Assembly (NCBI GenBank): GCA_964036275.1
Contig: OZ038437.1
Location: 11,401,960-11,465,959, forward strand
Direction: 5' to 3'
DNA: 64,000 bases
Source of the DNA: Litoditis marina
Lineage: Eukaryota > Nematoda > Chromadorea > Rhabditida > Rhabditidae
Part shown: in pieces, positions 50,701 to 60,752 of the stretch
Numbering within the stretch: the first letter of the stretch is position 1
Layout of the letters: each line of letters begins with the position of its first letter
Made by a program: the position numbers and the translations under genes
The notes under the pieces: generated by a model
Told to the model about the DNA's origin: nothing
Databases searched by the model: none
Seen by the model: the letters and a program-made list of their open reading frames with translations, nothing else

Positions 50701-50935
50701 TCTGCCCCTTAGGGGTCCTAGTTTTTCATGATTTGTGTTTTTTGTACAAGTTCATGAATAAACATTCATATCCTTTCCAACATTAATCGAACCAACAAAA
50801 TAATGTGTACTCTCACTTTTCAGGCTCACGCGACTCCAACTTCTTGTTGGGAATCTGTTGGGGACGTTGTTCCTCGACGTCTAATTCGTCGTCAGTCTCA
50901 GAAGCTTCTCCTTCTATGACTAGACCCGAATCCAT
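44724..50935 (-). CDS. Small three-exon gene, 135-residue acidic/helical protein of unknown function
   Basis: Exons (transcript order): 50817-50935, 45521-45671, 44724-44861. The sum is 408 bp with consistent phases (2, 0), GT-AG borders, start ATG and stop TAA. Residues 1-40 are acidic and likely disordered (MDSGLVIEGEASETDDELDV). The rest is predicted helical by eye, with segments such as MDERLEQRWRILGADANTV, KMVKEADKLVGNTFQSLQ and HLDENLSDVLEAASLFTLSK, ending DKLRK. The size and helical character recall small adaptor subunits (BLOC-1/BORC type), but I recognise no diagnostic motif and do not assign it. The 5.1-kb first intron contains a LINE ORF1 element on the other strand, two foldbacks and two tRNA-like MITEs. 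An alternative donor at 50829 would break the frame. Confidence 0.72.
44902..44994. mobile_element. Palindromic MITE (TTAAAGAAGGACGA family), deleted copy
   Basis: The right arm (GGATTGGACCACATGGTCGT then CCTTCTT) is intact and the left arm is largely deleted. It lies in the intron before the last exon of the small - strand gene. Confidence 0.75.
45239..45434 (-). mobile_element. tRNA-like MITE/SINE, copy 6
   Basis: Same family, reverse orientation, in the second intron of the small - strand gene (between its exons at 45521 and 44861). Confidence 0.85.
45715..45820. mobile_element. Palindromic MITE (TTAAAGAAGGACGA family), copy with truncated left arm
   Basis: CCAATCTCAACGCTTCAGTC through to CACATAATCGTCCTACTTTAA; the outer left arm is missing. 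It lies in the large intron of the small - strand gene. Confidence 0.75.
46084..46281 (-). mobile_element. tRNA-like MITE/SINE, copy 7
   Basis: Same family, reverse orientation, intact TATAGT ends, in the large first intron of the small - strand gene. Confidence 0.85.
46678..46803. mobile_element. Long foldback (hairpin) element
   Basis: The arms CGATTGGCCAGC, GCGAGAGAGTGTGCAGGTCA and their complements TGACCTGCACACTCTCTTGC, GCTGGCCAATCG can form a hairpin of over 30 pairs with small bulges. It is non-coding and lies in the large intron of the small - strand gene. Confidence 0.8.
47270..47795 (+). repeat. Three-fold repeat of a CCCCCATTTCGTCTGCGTTTTT block
   Basis: The block AACCCCCATTTCGTCTGCG followed by TTTTT and CATATTGCCCTTCTCATT or close variants occurs at about 47285, 47527 and 47733, i.e. 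every 200-240 bases. T-rich and TTTTCAG-containing text lies between. It could be a tandem duplication of a promoter-like or enhancer segment; no gene start was tied to it. Confidence 0.65.
48120..48580 (+). repeat. Diverged local duplications
   Basis: Two pairs are visible: GAAATCTAACCTCGCAACCT/TCAATCATTCCCA at ~48130 with a match at ~48270, and CCAGTGGTTTGGTTCGAAAA/AAGGCGGCAACCTCAAGGTTTG at ~48320 with a match at ~48524. They may be remains of a further junction duplication or an old element; no exon could be linked. Confidence 0.55.
48641..48838 (-). mobile_element. tRNA-like MITE/SINE, copy 8
   Basis: Same family, reverse orientation, in the same large intron. The A-box region is damaged by small indels. 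Confidence 0.82.
49198..49268. repeat. Short inverted repeat
   Basis: TATAGTTTGGTCTCGTT and CGACGGGATCAAACTATA flank a GTACGAATCGCGTAC palindrome. It is probably a small foldback element. Confidence 0.6.
49556..49730. mobile_element. Foldback element next to the LINE ORF1
   Basis: The arms AGTATGTATGCTAGAAGATC, CCATCCTGCGTCTC and their complements GAGACGCAGGATGGGAT, GATCTTCTAGCATACGTACT pair over most of ~170 bp. It lies directly upstream of the ORF1 element. Confidence 0.75.
49776..50525 (+). CDS. Non-LTR retrotransposon ORF1-like protein, ORF1-only (HAL1-like) element
   Basis: A single uninterrupted frame of 249 codons with no introns, opposite to the host gene whose intron contains it. 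An N-terminal helical stretch (LSEINALNTKFDTIIQSI) is followed by an RRM-like ORF1 core. The core comprises RRCLTIYGLPEDS, SIIILHRLGKYRQDKSPRPL, KISI and a helix ending FHVRKFETPEQRRAGFLARQ. This order (strand, R-x-G-K, RPLK, then EQR) is that of LINE ORF1 RNA-binding proteins. The tail is Pro/Ser/Thr-rich with a short C-terminal helix. After the stop there is only ~240 bp of 3' tail with AATAAA at 50757-50762; no reverse transcriptase frame is present. A plain cellular gene is less likely. The first in-frame Met at 49776 is taken; 49785 is an alternative. Confidence 0.65.
   Translation: MIDMPSPRRKMVPLRTHFSTILSEINALNTKFDTIIQSIPTIIRSEIQRFKDRRCLTIYGLPEDSTMCEKVNSIFNLVSISPSSIIILHRLGKYRQDKSPRPLKISIKEDVPFPRLIDLADAMKRDSSLSTFHVRKFETPEQRRAGFLARQAKRDATDAVPTTLQTTPVHSQKEEMIAETPMPVDSPVEVHRSVSFVSPYAPWQTSFVATPSPLNKEASNHITSELKDLRLICDRAVQLLENKNRKHTD
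50526..50785 (+). other. 3' tail of the ORF1-only element
   Basis: AT-rich, non-coding text containing GAGTATTGCCGCTCTGCCCC and a polyadenylation signal (AATAAA, 50757-50762). It probably corresponds to the retrotransposon 3' UTR. The exact 3' end is not clear. Confidence 0.45.
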
Positions 50936-52406
50936 CTAGATGCTACATAATGTTTGGTACGAACAATTATAAAGAAAGCTTATTTTTCATCGAATGATGG
51001 ATGATGCGCAGAAATTCGCAATAATCATCTAGGATCTTTGTGTTCTTAAAATAAACGCTATTGGCACCGCTTCACCTGCGTGTATGAAAATATTTCGTTG
51101 AACCAAATTTTCTTATGAAAAATGGTCCAAGTTACTGGTTTGCTTCTGATAAATGGGAATTGGGATTATCCTTTTGGTAAATGATTTTTTTTCTCAATTA
51201 CCAGCGTTTTACTTTTCTTTCTTCGCCTGAGAAATTTGTTTTCCTTTTCACAACTTTGCTTCGATACCAACGGTTTTCTTCTACCATGTTAAACATCAAA
51301 CAACAAAACAAGAATACGTTTTTAAACGTTTTATTATTTTTATATTTTTCACTTTTTAGTGTTTTTGTTCTTTTTGAGTCAACAACAAGTAATAGGGCAT
51401 TACAACACCACTCTGATCAAAGGGAAAAACGAAATAGTTTAGGAAACAGAGAGGTGCTGGCGGCCGGGTCACGTTTTTCGTACACTTTTTCACGTTTTCG
51501 TTCACGTTTCCACGTCGAATTCAAAATGCAAGTAGAAAAACGTGACGCAGACCTCAGAATAGAGCATACGGTGCGTCAACTACAAACTACGTACACACAC
51601 CTGATAGATACAACTCGGTGTACGCAGCTACGCACACAGACAACAAAATATACATTAGAAAACGGGTCTCACGCGCGCGGATGCACGAAAAGCGTGCCAA
51701 GACGCACCGAAAACGCACCAAGAACGGCACGCACGATGCGTCAAGCCGCACGCGGAGCCCGGGAAACATACACGTATTGGGATTAGAGGTGGATGGGCCA
51801 CATAGAAGGGAAAAAAGATGGCTTTCTGCCAGAATTTGAATTTTGGAACTCTGCCAAAAAAAGTTTCTTTGCAATTTCAGCCCACACACCGCCAACTATA
51901 TATCCGTAGACAACACTTGCAACACTACGGTGGATGACGTCAGAACGAGAGAGAGTACGTAATACGGAGAGGGATAGAGAAAGAGAGACAGCAAAATAGT
52001 ACGTGATACAGAGAGAGAAGAGACGTCACCACACCTACACGCTAAACCTGACAATACGAAAAACTGATAGAATATAGAGGCGAGTATGGTTTAGGTGTAT
52101 ATATAGATAGAAATAAATGTGCCGGGATTAATATAGAGTGTGTGGGATGGAGAGAGTGTCAGACAATCACACAACAGTCTTAAGGTTAATGATGAAACTA
52201 CAAAACTACAGACAGCAGACTACAAGTAAGCTAGACAGCAGATGAAACTACAAAACCGGGATGAACTATTGGAGCGGGTAAGGATAACTACTAAGGTTGA
52301 AAAGGGAGTGGTTAGGCCGGATTAAGGTTGTGACTGGTCGCTAAGGAGGACCGTTGGGTAGTAAAATGTCCGGAAAATTATCGGGAAATGAAAATTTCCG
52401 AGAAAT
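50936..52406. other. Intergenic gap with no recognised gene
   Basis: The promoter of the small gene would lie at the left end. A 201-codon frame at 51181-51786 has no recognisable domain, poor composition and no splice support, and I do not call it. 51940-52030 is GA-rich. At 52190-52260 a GATGAAACTACAAAAC block is repeated. Confidence 0.5.
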
Positions 52407-54107
52407 TTAGCGGATTTCCGTGGAAAGTTCCATCAGAATGTTGACTGCCAGTTGCTCCTTCTCTGACAGATTTGATAAATTCATCAGCGCCACAATGCTA
52501 GGGTCGGCGAGCTGGTGACCGTCCTGGAATAGTTTGATGAGAAAACGTAGATCAAAACTTTTCTATCTTATCATTTAACACATTTACAATCGAAATAAAT
52601 GAGATCATTTTCACTGGAACTAGCAAAATCACAGGTCTAAATGGCTTTTTTCCACCTGTAGTTGTTTCCAAACTCAAAGTTCACAAAAAATACTCGTAGA
52701 ATCAAAAATATACCATGTAAAATACTTCCCAAATTCCTATTTTGAGAAAAAATTGAATCTACGAAAAAACCAACCTTAAACATTGGCGAGTGCGGCCTTC
52801 GTACGGGCGACGGCGGGCGCGGTGACAGCTCTGACAGCTCGGAGACCTAACAACAGGGCACGTGAGAAAACGTGAAACACGTAAGATCTCAAATACACTA
52901 TGTGGTAGTTTCTCTATTCTACACGTTATCACGTTTTCCCGTGAGTTAAAGAGGCTTCAAAAACCATTATATAGGTATAACAAAAGCCAAAAGTCGGCGT
53001 AAATACAGAATTCAACTAGGTTATAGGTCATAGTTCGAGGTCAAAGGTCGAACCTCGCTGTCAGAGATGTGGGGTGGGGAGGCGGAGATGGAGGACCCGC
53101 CGTTCATCCATTGCTGCTGCTGCTGGGCAGCCGCCAACTGAGCGGCGGCTAGATGTTGCTGCTGAAAGATAAATCGATATTGAATTGAATTATCGATTGG
53201 ACAAGCGATCAAATTATGCTCAGTTAAAATCATTTAAAGTATACGGTATGTGCATCACGTGTCGAACCGGGGGTATAAACATGTTGGGTACGAAAGTACA
53301 AAGAACAGGGTACCATGATTGTGTGACACTACTTCTTCTTGCATAAGAGAACAAAGTACAAAGTTCATCAAAGACCCTTAACACGGCATAAACTTGTGAC
53401 ACACTTTTGTAATGGAATACAGAGCTCAAACTACAAACCTGCAACGCGTGAATAGCCTGCGCCTGCTGCAAAAGCTGTAACTATCGTATATCAAACTACA
53501 TCTCATAATAAGGTAGAGATCAAAGTATAAAGATCAAACTACAAACCTGTAACGCGTGAATAGCCTGCGCCTGCTGCAAAAGCTGCAACTGTGCCGCGTA
53601 GGGCTGCATCATGGCGAGGAGGGTGGGGTTGTACTGCATCGGCAGGCAGGTGGCCAGCAGCTTCTGAAGAGTGGCCGGGTCCGCGGCGTACTGTGAGAGT
53701 TCCGGCACCACCTGGAAATGATAATAATACTGTTGTTGAACTTAAAACAAGCAAATTCACGCATTTATAGTCAGAATTCGTCAAAGCTAACCAACATCAT
53801 GAGCACAACAATGATTTATCCAATAGAAAACTGTGAAATGAAAAAAGTGTGAAAATGAACCGTGAATCTCCATACAACTGTGATAAAATTTCATCAACGA
53901 TTAATATGGTTATTCTAGTGTTTATTATTTGAACTTTACACAACCTTGTAGAAATATGACAAAATGTTGAATATTAACAGGATTACGGTACCTGCGGATT
54001 GTAGCTGTGGTGAACATCTTCTGCGGGCGGCGTCAGTGTGTTTTCGGCGTTGCGCTGGACGACCATTTCTTTGTCTTCCGAGGAGTTGCCGGGACGGGCG
54101 GCGAAGG
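52407..54107 (-). CDS. Gln/Ala-rich, Ser/Pro-rich protein, 3' part (five exons; 5' end not found)
   Basis: Exons (transcript order): 53992-54107, 53547-53711, 53054-53161, 52775-52846, 52407-52523. Phases agree and the first needs one base from an upstream exon. About 192 residues are readable. In order: an ENTLTPPAEDVHHSYNPQ segment; a hydrophobic/Gln-rich helical block (LQKLLATCLPMQYN, MMQPYAAQLQLLQQAQAIHA); a Gln/Ala tract (QQHLAAAQLAAAQQQQQW); then SISASPPHISDSE, ELSELSPRPPSPVRRPHSPMF; and a C-terminal helix (LMNLSNLSEKEQLAVNILME) ending EIR. The composition suggests a nuclear regulatory protein or co-factor, but I cannot name the family. The SP-rich patch could be phosphorylated. The 5' exons may lie in the 54-63 kb region. 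Confidence 0.75.
53434..53477 (-). repeat. Duplicate of the 3' edge of the 53547-53711 exon
   Basis: ACTACAAACCTGCAACGCGT then GAATAGCCTGCGCCTGCTGC, AAAAGCTG repeats the exon end and donor at 53542-53585 almost exactly. It lies ~110 bases downstream in the transcript, inside the intron. Its low divergence shows it is young. Confidence 0.9.
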
Positions 54108-54948
54108 CTGAAAAATGAGAGAATAAGAAAAAAATTTAAAATCATAATAATAATATATTATTCAAGATTGTTTTTATAAATGGTTACAATAGATATTATG
54201 TTTTGAAGAGATGGGGAGGCTGCAGAGAGGGAGGGGGGATGAGTGGAAAAGTTGGAAGATGAGCGAAATGAAAATAAGAACAAAAGTAGAATGAGGAAAT
54301 TTGCCAATATCAACGGCCAAAAATAGAGAAATGAGGTGAGGATATCAGAAAACTGAGCTGAGTGTTGATGAAGTTCCGCAATAGAATATTGGAAGAAGAA
54401 TGACAACGAAAGAGTATGAAAGGGAGAGGTCTAAAACTAAAAATAACTAGCCACGTGTTAATAGTCTTCAATTTACAAGTTAACTTTACTCCGAAATAAC
54501 TTGAAACGGCGATAGGATATGTGGTTTCACAGATTTTACACAGCGAAAGGTCATCCTATGAGAAAAGGGCAATTCGCCAAAAAAAACGCGCGCAATAATC
54601 GCAGTCGTCAATACAAATTACAGCAATAATTACATCCTACTGAGAAAAAAGGTCTTTTTGTGTAAAATATACCAAAATTTAGGGTTTTCAACCAAAAGGT
54701 CAGTATTTCCATAAAATTACGAAATTTACGCTCAACGCTGAGCGCGCTATTTCTAATTTCAACGAAATAATTCCCAGTGCAAATAGATTGATTAAACAGT
54801 ATCACTAGAAACAAGATCTCGGTTGATAAAGTTCACAAACGTAGATGAATGTTAAATAAACACAGAAAACTTTCCAATCGATAAGCACACTTTGTACACG
54901 CATAGATAAGTCATAGAACACTTAGAGAACAAGTAAACAATGACACGC

Positions 54949-54950
<2 letters not shown>
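54108..54950. other. Non-coding stretch upstream of the Gln/Ala-rich exons
   Basis: Probably intron of the Gln/Ala-rich gene. It is AT-rich, with GAGG-rich text at 54205-54260. No exon with good borders was found. Confidence 0.45.
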
Positions 54951-54951
<1 letters not shown>

Positions 54952-54984
<33 letters not shown>

Positions 54985-55160
54985 TCGAGAGGACACACTT
55001 TTTGGCCGTAAATGGCATGGGGAAAGAAATTCTGTCCAGACAGGGGGGGGGGGGAAGAAAAAAACCGGTCCTAGTCGGGAAGAAAGGACACTAAAAAGAG
55101 ACGAGGGAGTGCACCCTATATGTGGAAGATGTAATGATCATACGATAGAGACTGAGAGAA

Positions 55161-55215
<55 letters not shown>

Positions 55216-55832
55216 GAGATAACACAGAGGGAGAGACAACACCGAGAGAGAGAACGAGAGAGAACAGAGAAAGAGAGAGAGAGGGTAGATATATAAGAGT
55301 AAGTGAGAAAAAAGGTCTCTAGAGACCCTGACCAATTTGCGCTGTCAATAGGATCGTGTAGATTATACGCCAAGGCCTGGGAGCGTGGTGCCAAAAAGAG
55401 TGACCTTGTATAAAAAAAAGAGAGAGAGAAAGAGAGAATGAGAGAAAAAGAGAAAGAGAGCGAGAGAAAAAGGAAGAGAGAGGGAGAGAGAGAGATAGAG
55501 AGAGAGAAACGTGACCACAAAGACGTTCCGTGCCAACTACTAGAGTGCAATGTGTGTTGAAACATCCGCACAGGCGCCACGTTACAGCCTGAACGGCACA
55601 TTTCGAAATTGATGAGAGAGAGAGAAAGAGAGAGGAAAAGAGAGAGAGAGAGATAGAGAGAGAGAGGGAAAGAAAAAGAGAAAGAGAGAAAGAGTGAAAG
55701 AGAGAAACAGATAAAGAGAGAAAGAGTGGTTTTTCGGCTCCACCCTTATAGTGGTAGAATTGTGCGCCAGAAGCGGCCGCAGTGTGATAATAGTTATCAT
55801 GGGAAAGATAAGGGAAGGGTGAGTAGGAAGAA

Positions 55833-55881
<49 letters not shown>

Positions 55882-55922
55882 GAGAGAAAGAGAGAGAGAG
55901 AAAGAGAGAAAAATAGAGGAAC
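54952..55922 (+). repeat. Cluster of (GA)n arrays
   Basis: Five purine-rich arrays (about 54952-54980, 55146-55300, 55410-55512, 55612-55730, 55828-55920) are separated by short unique stretches and a poly-G run at 55044-55053. The serine/leucine frames on the other strand are low-complexity artefacts. Confidence 0.92.
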
Positions 55923-58900
55923 GTGAGAATCAGAGCAGAATGTTCGGAGACGCGAATAGAGTCAGCAAACAGACGCGGGTCAAGCACCGGCGAAACCCCC
56001 CTCTGATTCATGATCTCTGCTTCTCTAATTCTCTCCGTTCTTTTTATCTCTCGTCGCTGGCGAGAGACAAATTTGGGTGCGCACAGGGTGAAACCGGTAT
56101 GGATATGAGTGCAACGGAAACACCCGATGGTTCGAGTCCCCTTTTGAGCGGCTCTTTATATAAATAGTAGCTTTTATCAGAAACGATGAATTAGTTCAAA
56201 ATTATACTTATTGTAGTAAAGAATGAGATGTGCAATCAAAATATTATATAGATGAATTAGTAATACCTAACTTCTTGTTAGAAACTATATAAGTGAATTA
56301 TACATATTATCCAGTTGGGTGGACTCAGTTTTAGAAGATACATATAAACTATAAACTTTACAAACATGTTTGTATTAGAAAGTCATGACGTCAGAGGGCA
56401 AATGGTGATAAATAATGTTGTTGACATTCCTCTATCGCGGCAGACACAGATAAAGTGTGAATCACCGTGTCATGCGCCAGAAAAGTATGATAATCATGTA
56501 CTGGGGTACTGTATCACGCGATACGTCATGTGTTTCTGTAATGTCACGAGGTATAGTGTGGGATAATCTTGCATTGTTTAATAGAAACAAATAGGTTGAC
56601 TAATATATACAGATTTTTTATATCGGCAGGTGGATAATTTGCACACATCCTATTTTATAAATACAAAATTAACTCGAATTAAATTTGAAAAATCCTTTTT
56701 TCTAAATCTAGAGCTTCTGTGTCGTACCTTTAACACTTCAATATCAGCAGGTGAATAATTTGCAGCCAGGCGTAAATGCAATTTGCGGAGCCGAAGCAAA
56801 ACATGTTTATGTGAGAAGATTGAGGAAGTAGAGCAAATGTTAATCTGGTGTTCCAAGCAAAAAAAGTGCATCCAGACAGAATAACAAATGACGTAGCTCA
56901 CGTGAGAACACGTGACATACACGTAACACGTGATTTACACGTAAATTACACGTTTATTGGGTTGAAGCTCAGTTAGAAGCGAGTAGTAGGTTACTTCTTC
57001 TCAATTTTTGTGATAAAACCATGTAAAACTGTGTAAACAGCCCAAATCGGCGTCCATTTACGAAAAATAGGGTTAAAAAGAGCCAATTAGGCCCGTTTGG
57101 CGCAAAATTGGCTGGTTTGGCGCCAAATTCAGGTCGCCCGCCTGCTGCCCAGCACCTGTCTGTTCACACAGCTGTCCTGCCAATTAATGAAACATATCGG
57201 CTGATTGATGACGTCATTAGGAAAAAATTGTGACGTCACAGAATTTGATATAAAGGCAATGAGTCGTGATCTACGTGAACGTGGAAAATACGTTAAATGT
57301 CAGAAACTTTTTAAAAACTTAGTTGTATTAAACAGAATATTCTCGATGTATCATTTTCATGGAATGACTCAGAACTGATTCTTTAATGAGAATCTGTGGG
57401 AATCTTTGGCAAATCAATGTTTTAATGTATACAATACATTGCAAAAACGTGACTCACTTGTGAAATGAATATAAATTATAGATATAAATATTCGCTCAAA
57501 CTCACGCACTACAAAAATGCGGGAAATAGATATCTGAAAGCTTTATTTAGATGCGCAACAGCTTAGTCAAAAAGCTTATTCACTCGCAATAATTGCAATA
57601 AACACTAAATACAACTCAATCTAAATAAGTGCATAGTCACGTCAATATGAACATCAAAACACATAAAATTCCGAAAACATGTAAAGATTTTTTTCTACGT
57701 TTTACGTATCACGTGATTAATCTGTAACTATCTTCACGTTCCACGTGAACGTGACATTCGCCCTTCCCTGTATGTTCACTAGTAAAATGGTCGAAACTGG
57801 CAATTTCAGTAACCCTCAGCACTCACGTCAATATGAACTACAAAACACATGAAATTGGGTATTTATTCTTTTCACGTTTTGAGTGAACTTCACGTTTTAC
57901 GTGTATTTGCCCCATTTCCTGTATTTCTACTAGTAAAACCGTAAATTGTTCGAGACTGCCAATTTCAGTAACCTTCGGAGGCTCGGCCTTGGCAAAGGCG
58001 AAAGTTTTTCGCCTAGAATATTCGCTATCGCCGAAAAGTGCCACGTCACATAGGAAAAATGAGATAAGCGGCAGGTTGCGAAATAGCCTACTAATAACAA
58101 TAATAATAATATTAACAGAGAGAACTGTTTGTCATCTCCTAGATGTCATGTAAACGTATTTTTCCATATATAAAGTTTACACTATTCAAGAGTAAGTATT
58201 TATGTAGGTTTTATTGACTTTTTGTTAGCCGTTTTGTTAGCAAAATGCACAACACTTATAATAACAATAGTAATAATAATAATGATGATGAAAACTGTTT
58301 ATCACTCACAGTAGATCACGTGAAACGTTATATTTTTTACATATAGAGTTTACACTATTCAATATAAGAGTTTCTATTACTCTCCAATCATTTTGATAGA
58401 AAACTTCACAGCAACTCTCTCAAGAGCAATTTGGAAAGTGCTTAATAATGTTGAGAAAGCCCTTCGCCAGTGTTTTATCCCTAGAAAAGCCGTAAACTAC
58501 GATAATCCCACAATCTGGGATAAAAACGTCTATAAGTATAAGAAGTGTGACAAACAACTAGGAAAGAAATGACGTGAAACCGGAAACTGAAATACATTAA
58601 ACGCTCCAAAACACGTGTTTCACGTGTGTTTTACACGCAAAATACGTGAAAAACACACGTAATGGTACGTCAAAACGTGAAAGCTATGTAACAGTGGTCA
58701 CGCGTGTCATTTATACGTGCAACTACATGGAATGATACGCCAAAACGTGGAGAGTACGTAGTAGATACTTCACGTGTTACACGTGATTTGAACGTGAAAA
58801 ATGTGTGAAATGTAATACTTGTCGGATTACGATCCTTTATTTATAGCAAGAGTAGTGTGGGCAGAGGGAGGCCGCGGCAGGGCGCTGGCCTGGTCGATAG

Positions 58901-58930
58901 ACGAGGGGAGGAGGGAAAAAATAGAGGATG
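55923..58930. other. Gene-poor stretch
   Basis: No supported exon. It contains a B-box-like GATGGTTCGAGTCCC at ~56128 without a matching tRNA, CACGTG/ACGTGA-rich text at 56890-56955, 57690-57750 and 58590-58810, the CRE-like cluster at 57175, and short (TAA)n microsatellites near 58090 and 58270. Confidence 0.5.
57175..57262 (+). promoter_or_regulatory. Candidate promoter: CRE-like sites and TATA-like box
   Basis: Within ~90 bases lie TGATTGATGACGTCATTAG (CRE-like TGACGTCA joined to a PBX/HOX-like TGATTGAT) and GTGACGTCAC (10-bp perfect palindrome). TGATATAAAGGC follows 17 bases further on, a possible TATA box for the + strand. No gene start is evident just downstream, so it may serve an upstream - strand gene as an enhancer. 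Confidence 0.4.
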
Positions 58931-58934
58931 ATTG

Positions 58935-59060
58935 TGGGAGAGAGAGAGAGAGAGAGAGGAGGAGAGAGAGGGGGAGAGCGAGATAAGAGAGGGAGAGATA
59001 GAAGAGGAGATAGAAGACAAGAAAGAGGGGAAGAGCGAGGTAGAGAGAGGAGGGAGAAGT

Positions 59061-59104
<44 letters not shown>

Positions 59105-59112
59105 TAAGGAGA

Positions 59113-59153
<41 letters not shown>
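58935..59153 (+). repeat. (GA)n array
   Basis: About 220 bp of nearly uninterrupted GA/GGA repeats. Confidence 0.93.
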
Positions 59154-59156
<3 letters not shown>

Positions 59157-59535
59157 ATCGTACAACCACCCTGTACAAACGAACGCCGCGGGATGACCAA
59201 TCCGGCCGCAGCAAAAACCCGATCGAATTGATGCAGCCGTGTGTCACCAACGAGTTATGTACAGCCGGTTTGTTTACAGCTTGTTTGTTTATTTGTTTGT
59301 TTTTCTGTTTACAACTACTTCCACGTGGCTGGAAAACGTGTAAACCTGAAGCTATACTAGTGAAACTCATCAAAACGTTGGTATTTTATGATGTATTTTC
59401 ACTAAACTAGAAGTGTATTTCAGGAGAAAATAGATTATAAAGTAGTATAACTCAAGCTGAAAACTGTTCGAAACTAGCTCAATCTGGTTTTCGCTGCGTT
59501 CTGCCACGTGTGTGTACATTATTTCGACGATTGAT

Positions 59536-59615
59536 CATTGCGGCGGGTGCCAGGAACGAACCAGCGCCGTCGCGCGCCCCAGGCAACGCTGTTAGCCACT
59601 CGGACAACCGGACAT
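59536..59615 (-). ncRNA. tRNA-like sequence (pseudo-tRNA or SINE fragment)
   Basis: On the - strand TGTCCGAGTGGCTAACAGC (A-box-like) and CGCTGGTTCGTTCCTGGCA (B-box-like) have tRNA spacing. The acceptor stem does not pair well. It shares GTCCGAGTGGCTA with the sequence at 60118. Confidence 0.45.
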
Positions 59616-59640
59616 TCAAGGGAATTAATGTGGACATACG

Positions 59641-59690
59641 AGTCTCTCCCTCTCTCTCTTTTGACTCTCTCTCTCTCTTCTTCTTCTTCT

Positions 59691-59745
<55 letters not shown>
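59641..59745 (+). repeat. (CT)n array
   Basis: CTCTCT and TTCTTC repeats; the only pyrimidine-strand array in a cluster that is otherwise GA on the + strand. Confidence 0.93.
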
Positions 59746-59847
59746 AGTCTAACTAGCTGAACCAATGGGAACTATACGAGTCTGCGTAAAATAATCGAAA
59801 GAAGATGACCGGGTGAATTAGCGTGTGAATATGGAGGTCATAAAAAC

Positions 59848-59848
59848 A

Positions 59849-59880
<32 letters not shown>

Positions 59881-60023
59881 TGCGAGAGTGAGAGAGATTA
59901 GAGAGAGAGAGGGAGAGGAGGGAGCGAGAGAGAAGGGGAGAGATAACCAGAGATAACTAGAGGTAGATAGAGAGAGAGGGAGAGAGAGAGAGGGAGAGAG
60001 AGAGAGAAAGAGAGAGAGAATCA
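59848..60023 (+). repeat. (GA)n array
   Basis: Interrupted GA/GGGAGA repeats. Confidence 0.92.
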
Positions 60024-60114
60024 GAAACAAAGGGACAATAAACCTCAGCGCTCGGGCAGGGGTATAATTATCGTATCAACGCCAGATGTCTCGCCTTGAC
60101 CAGCTAATCCCGCA

Positions 60115-60192
60115 TTCTGAGCGGAGGCTGCGGCGGGACTCGAACTCGCGATGAGTGCGCGGTAATCAGGTTAGCTAGCCACTCGGACACAC
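60115..60192 (-). ncRNA. tRNA-like sequence (Ser/Leu-type D arm), pseudo-tRNA or SINE fragment
   Basis: On the - strand GTCCGAGTGGCTAGCTAACC resembles an A box. GCGAGTTCGAGTCCCGCCGC forms a T-arm-like stem-loop with the B box. I cannot close a good acceptor stem, so a working tRNA is unlikely. Confidence 0.45.
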
Positions 60193-60395
60193 AAACAGGA
60201 TTGACAAGTGAAGAAAGATTTAAGAGCAACATTGATCTATCTACTTTTCAATCTATCACTTATGAAATGTAAATGAAAAGAATAGAAAGCATATCACGTG
60301 CATGATGCATGAATGTGTAGCTGACGTAAAAACGTAAATGTATGTCGCGTGACGTTGTGACATTCACGTAACGTGAACGTCCAGAACGTGACGTC

Positions 60396-60436
60396 CTCTC
60401 ACGTGAGATCACGTGTTTCACGTGCTTCACGTGCCC
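60396..60436. promoter_or_regulatory. Cluster of four CACGTG E-boxes
   Basis: Four CACGTG hexamers lie within ~40 bases (TCACGTGAGATCACGTGTTT, CACGTGCTTCACGTGCC), next to further ACGTGA words. It could be a bHLH binding cluster or simply part of the ACGTG-rich low-complexity background seen elsewhere in the window. Confidence 0.35.
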
Positions 60437-60599
60437 CAACGACCACCCGTTATGCGTCGAGTGCTTGTGTGTGCTCGTTAAGTGTTATGAGATAGGACTA
60501 GCGGAAGCTGCTGCTCGTACGATGTTAATCTGCGCTGTTGACCACTCAACCAGCGAGAACAATAAATAGCCGGTTAGATCGTTTTGCCGGTCCGGTTAC

Positions 60600-60752
<153 letters not shown>

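Noticed and set aside
50824..50830. Alternative donor GTGAGC at 50829 for the first exon of the small - strand gene
   Set aside because: It leaves one base and breaks the phase with the next exon; the donor GTGAGA at 50816 gives a complete 135-codon frame.
51181..51786. A 201-codon open frame on the + strand
   Set aside because: It has no recognisable domain, a low-complexity start and Arg/Thr-rich tail, no splice or promoter context, and the same stretch is open on the other strand too.
55116..56011. Long Ser/Leu-rich (and opposite Arg/Glu-rich) open frames
   Set aside because: They are translations of (GA)n/(CT)n microsatellites, which never produce stops; the same applies at 14241-14483, 25344-25712, 39678-40373, 58827-59373, 60538-60796 and 61003-62382.
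57960..58044. Possible upstream exon of the Gln/Ala-rich gene (SRRKTFAFAKAEPPK)
   Set aside because: The frame that reads well ends in phase 0, but the next exon at 54107 needs one carried base, and no good acceptor precedes it.
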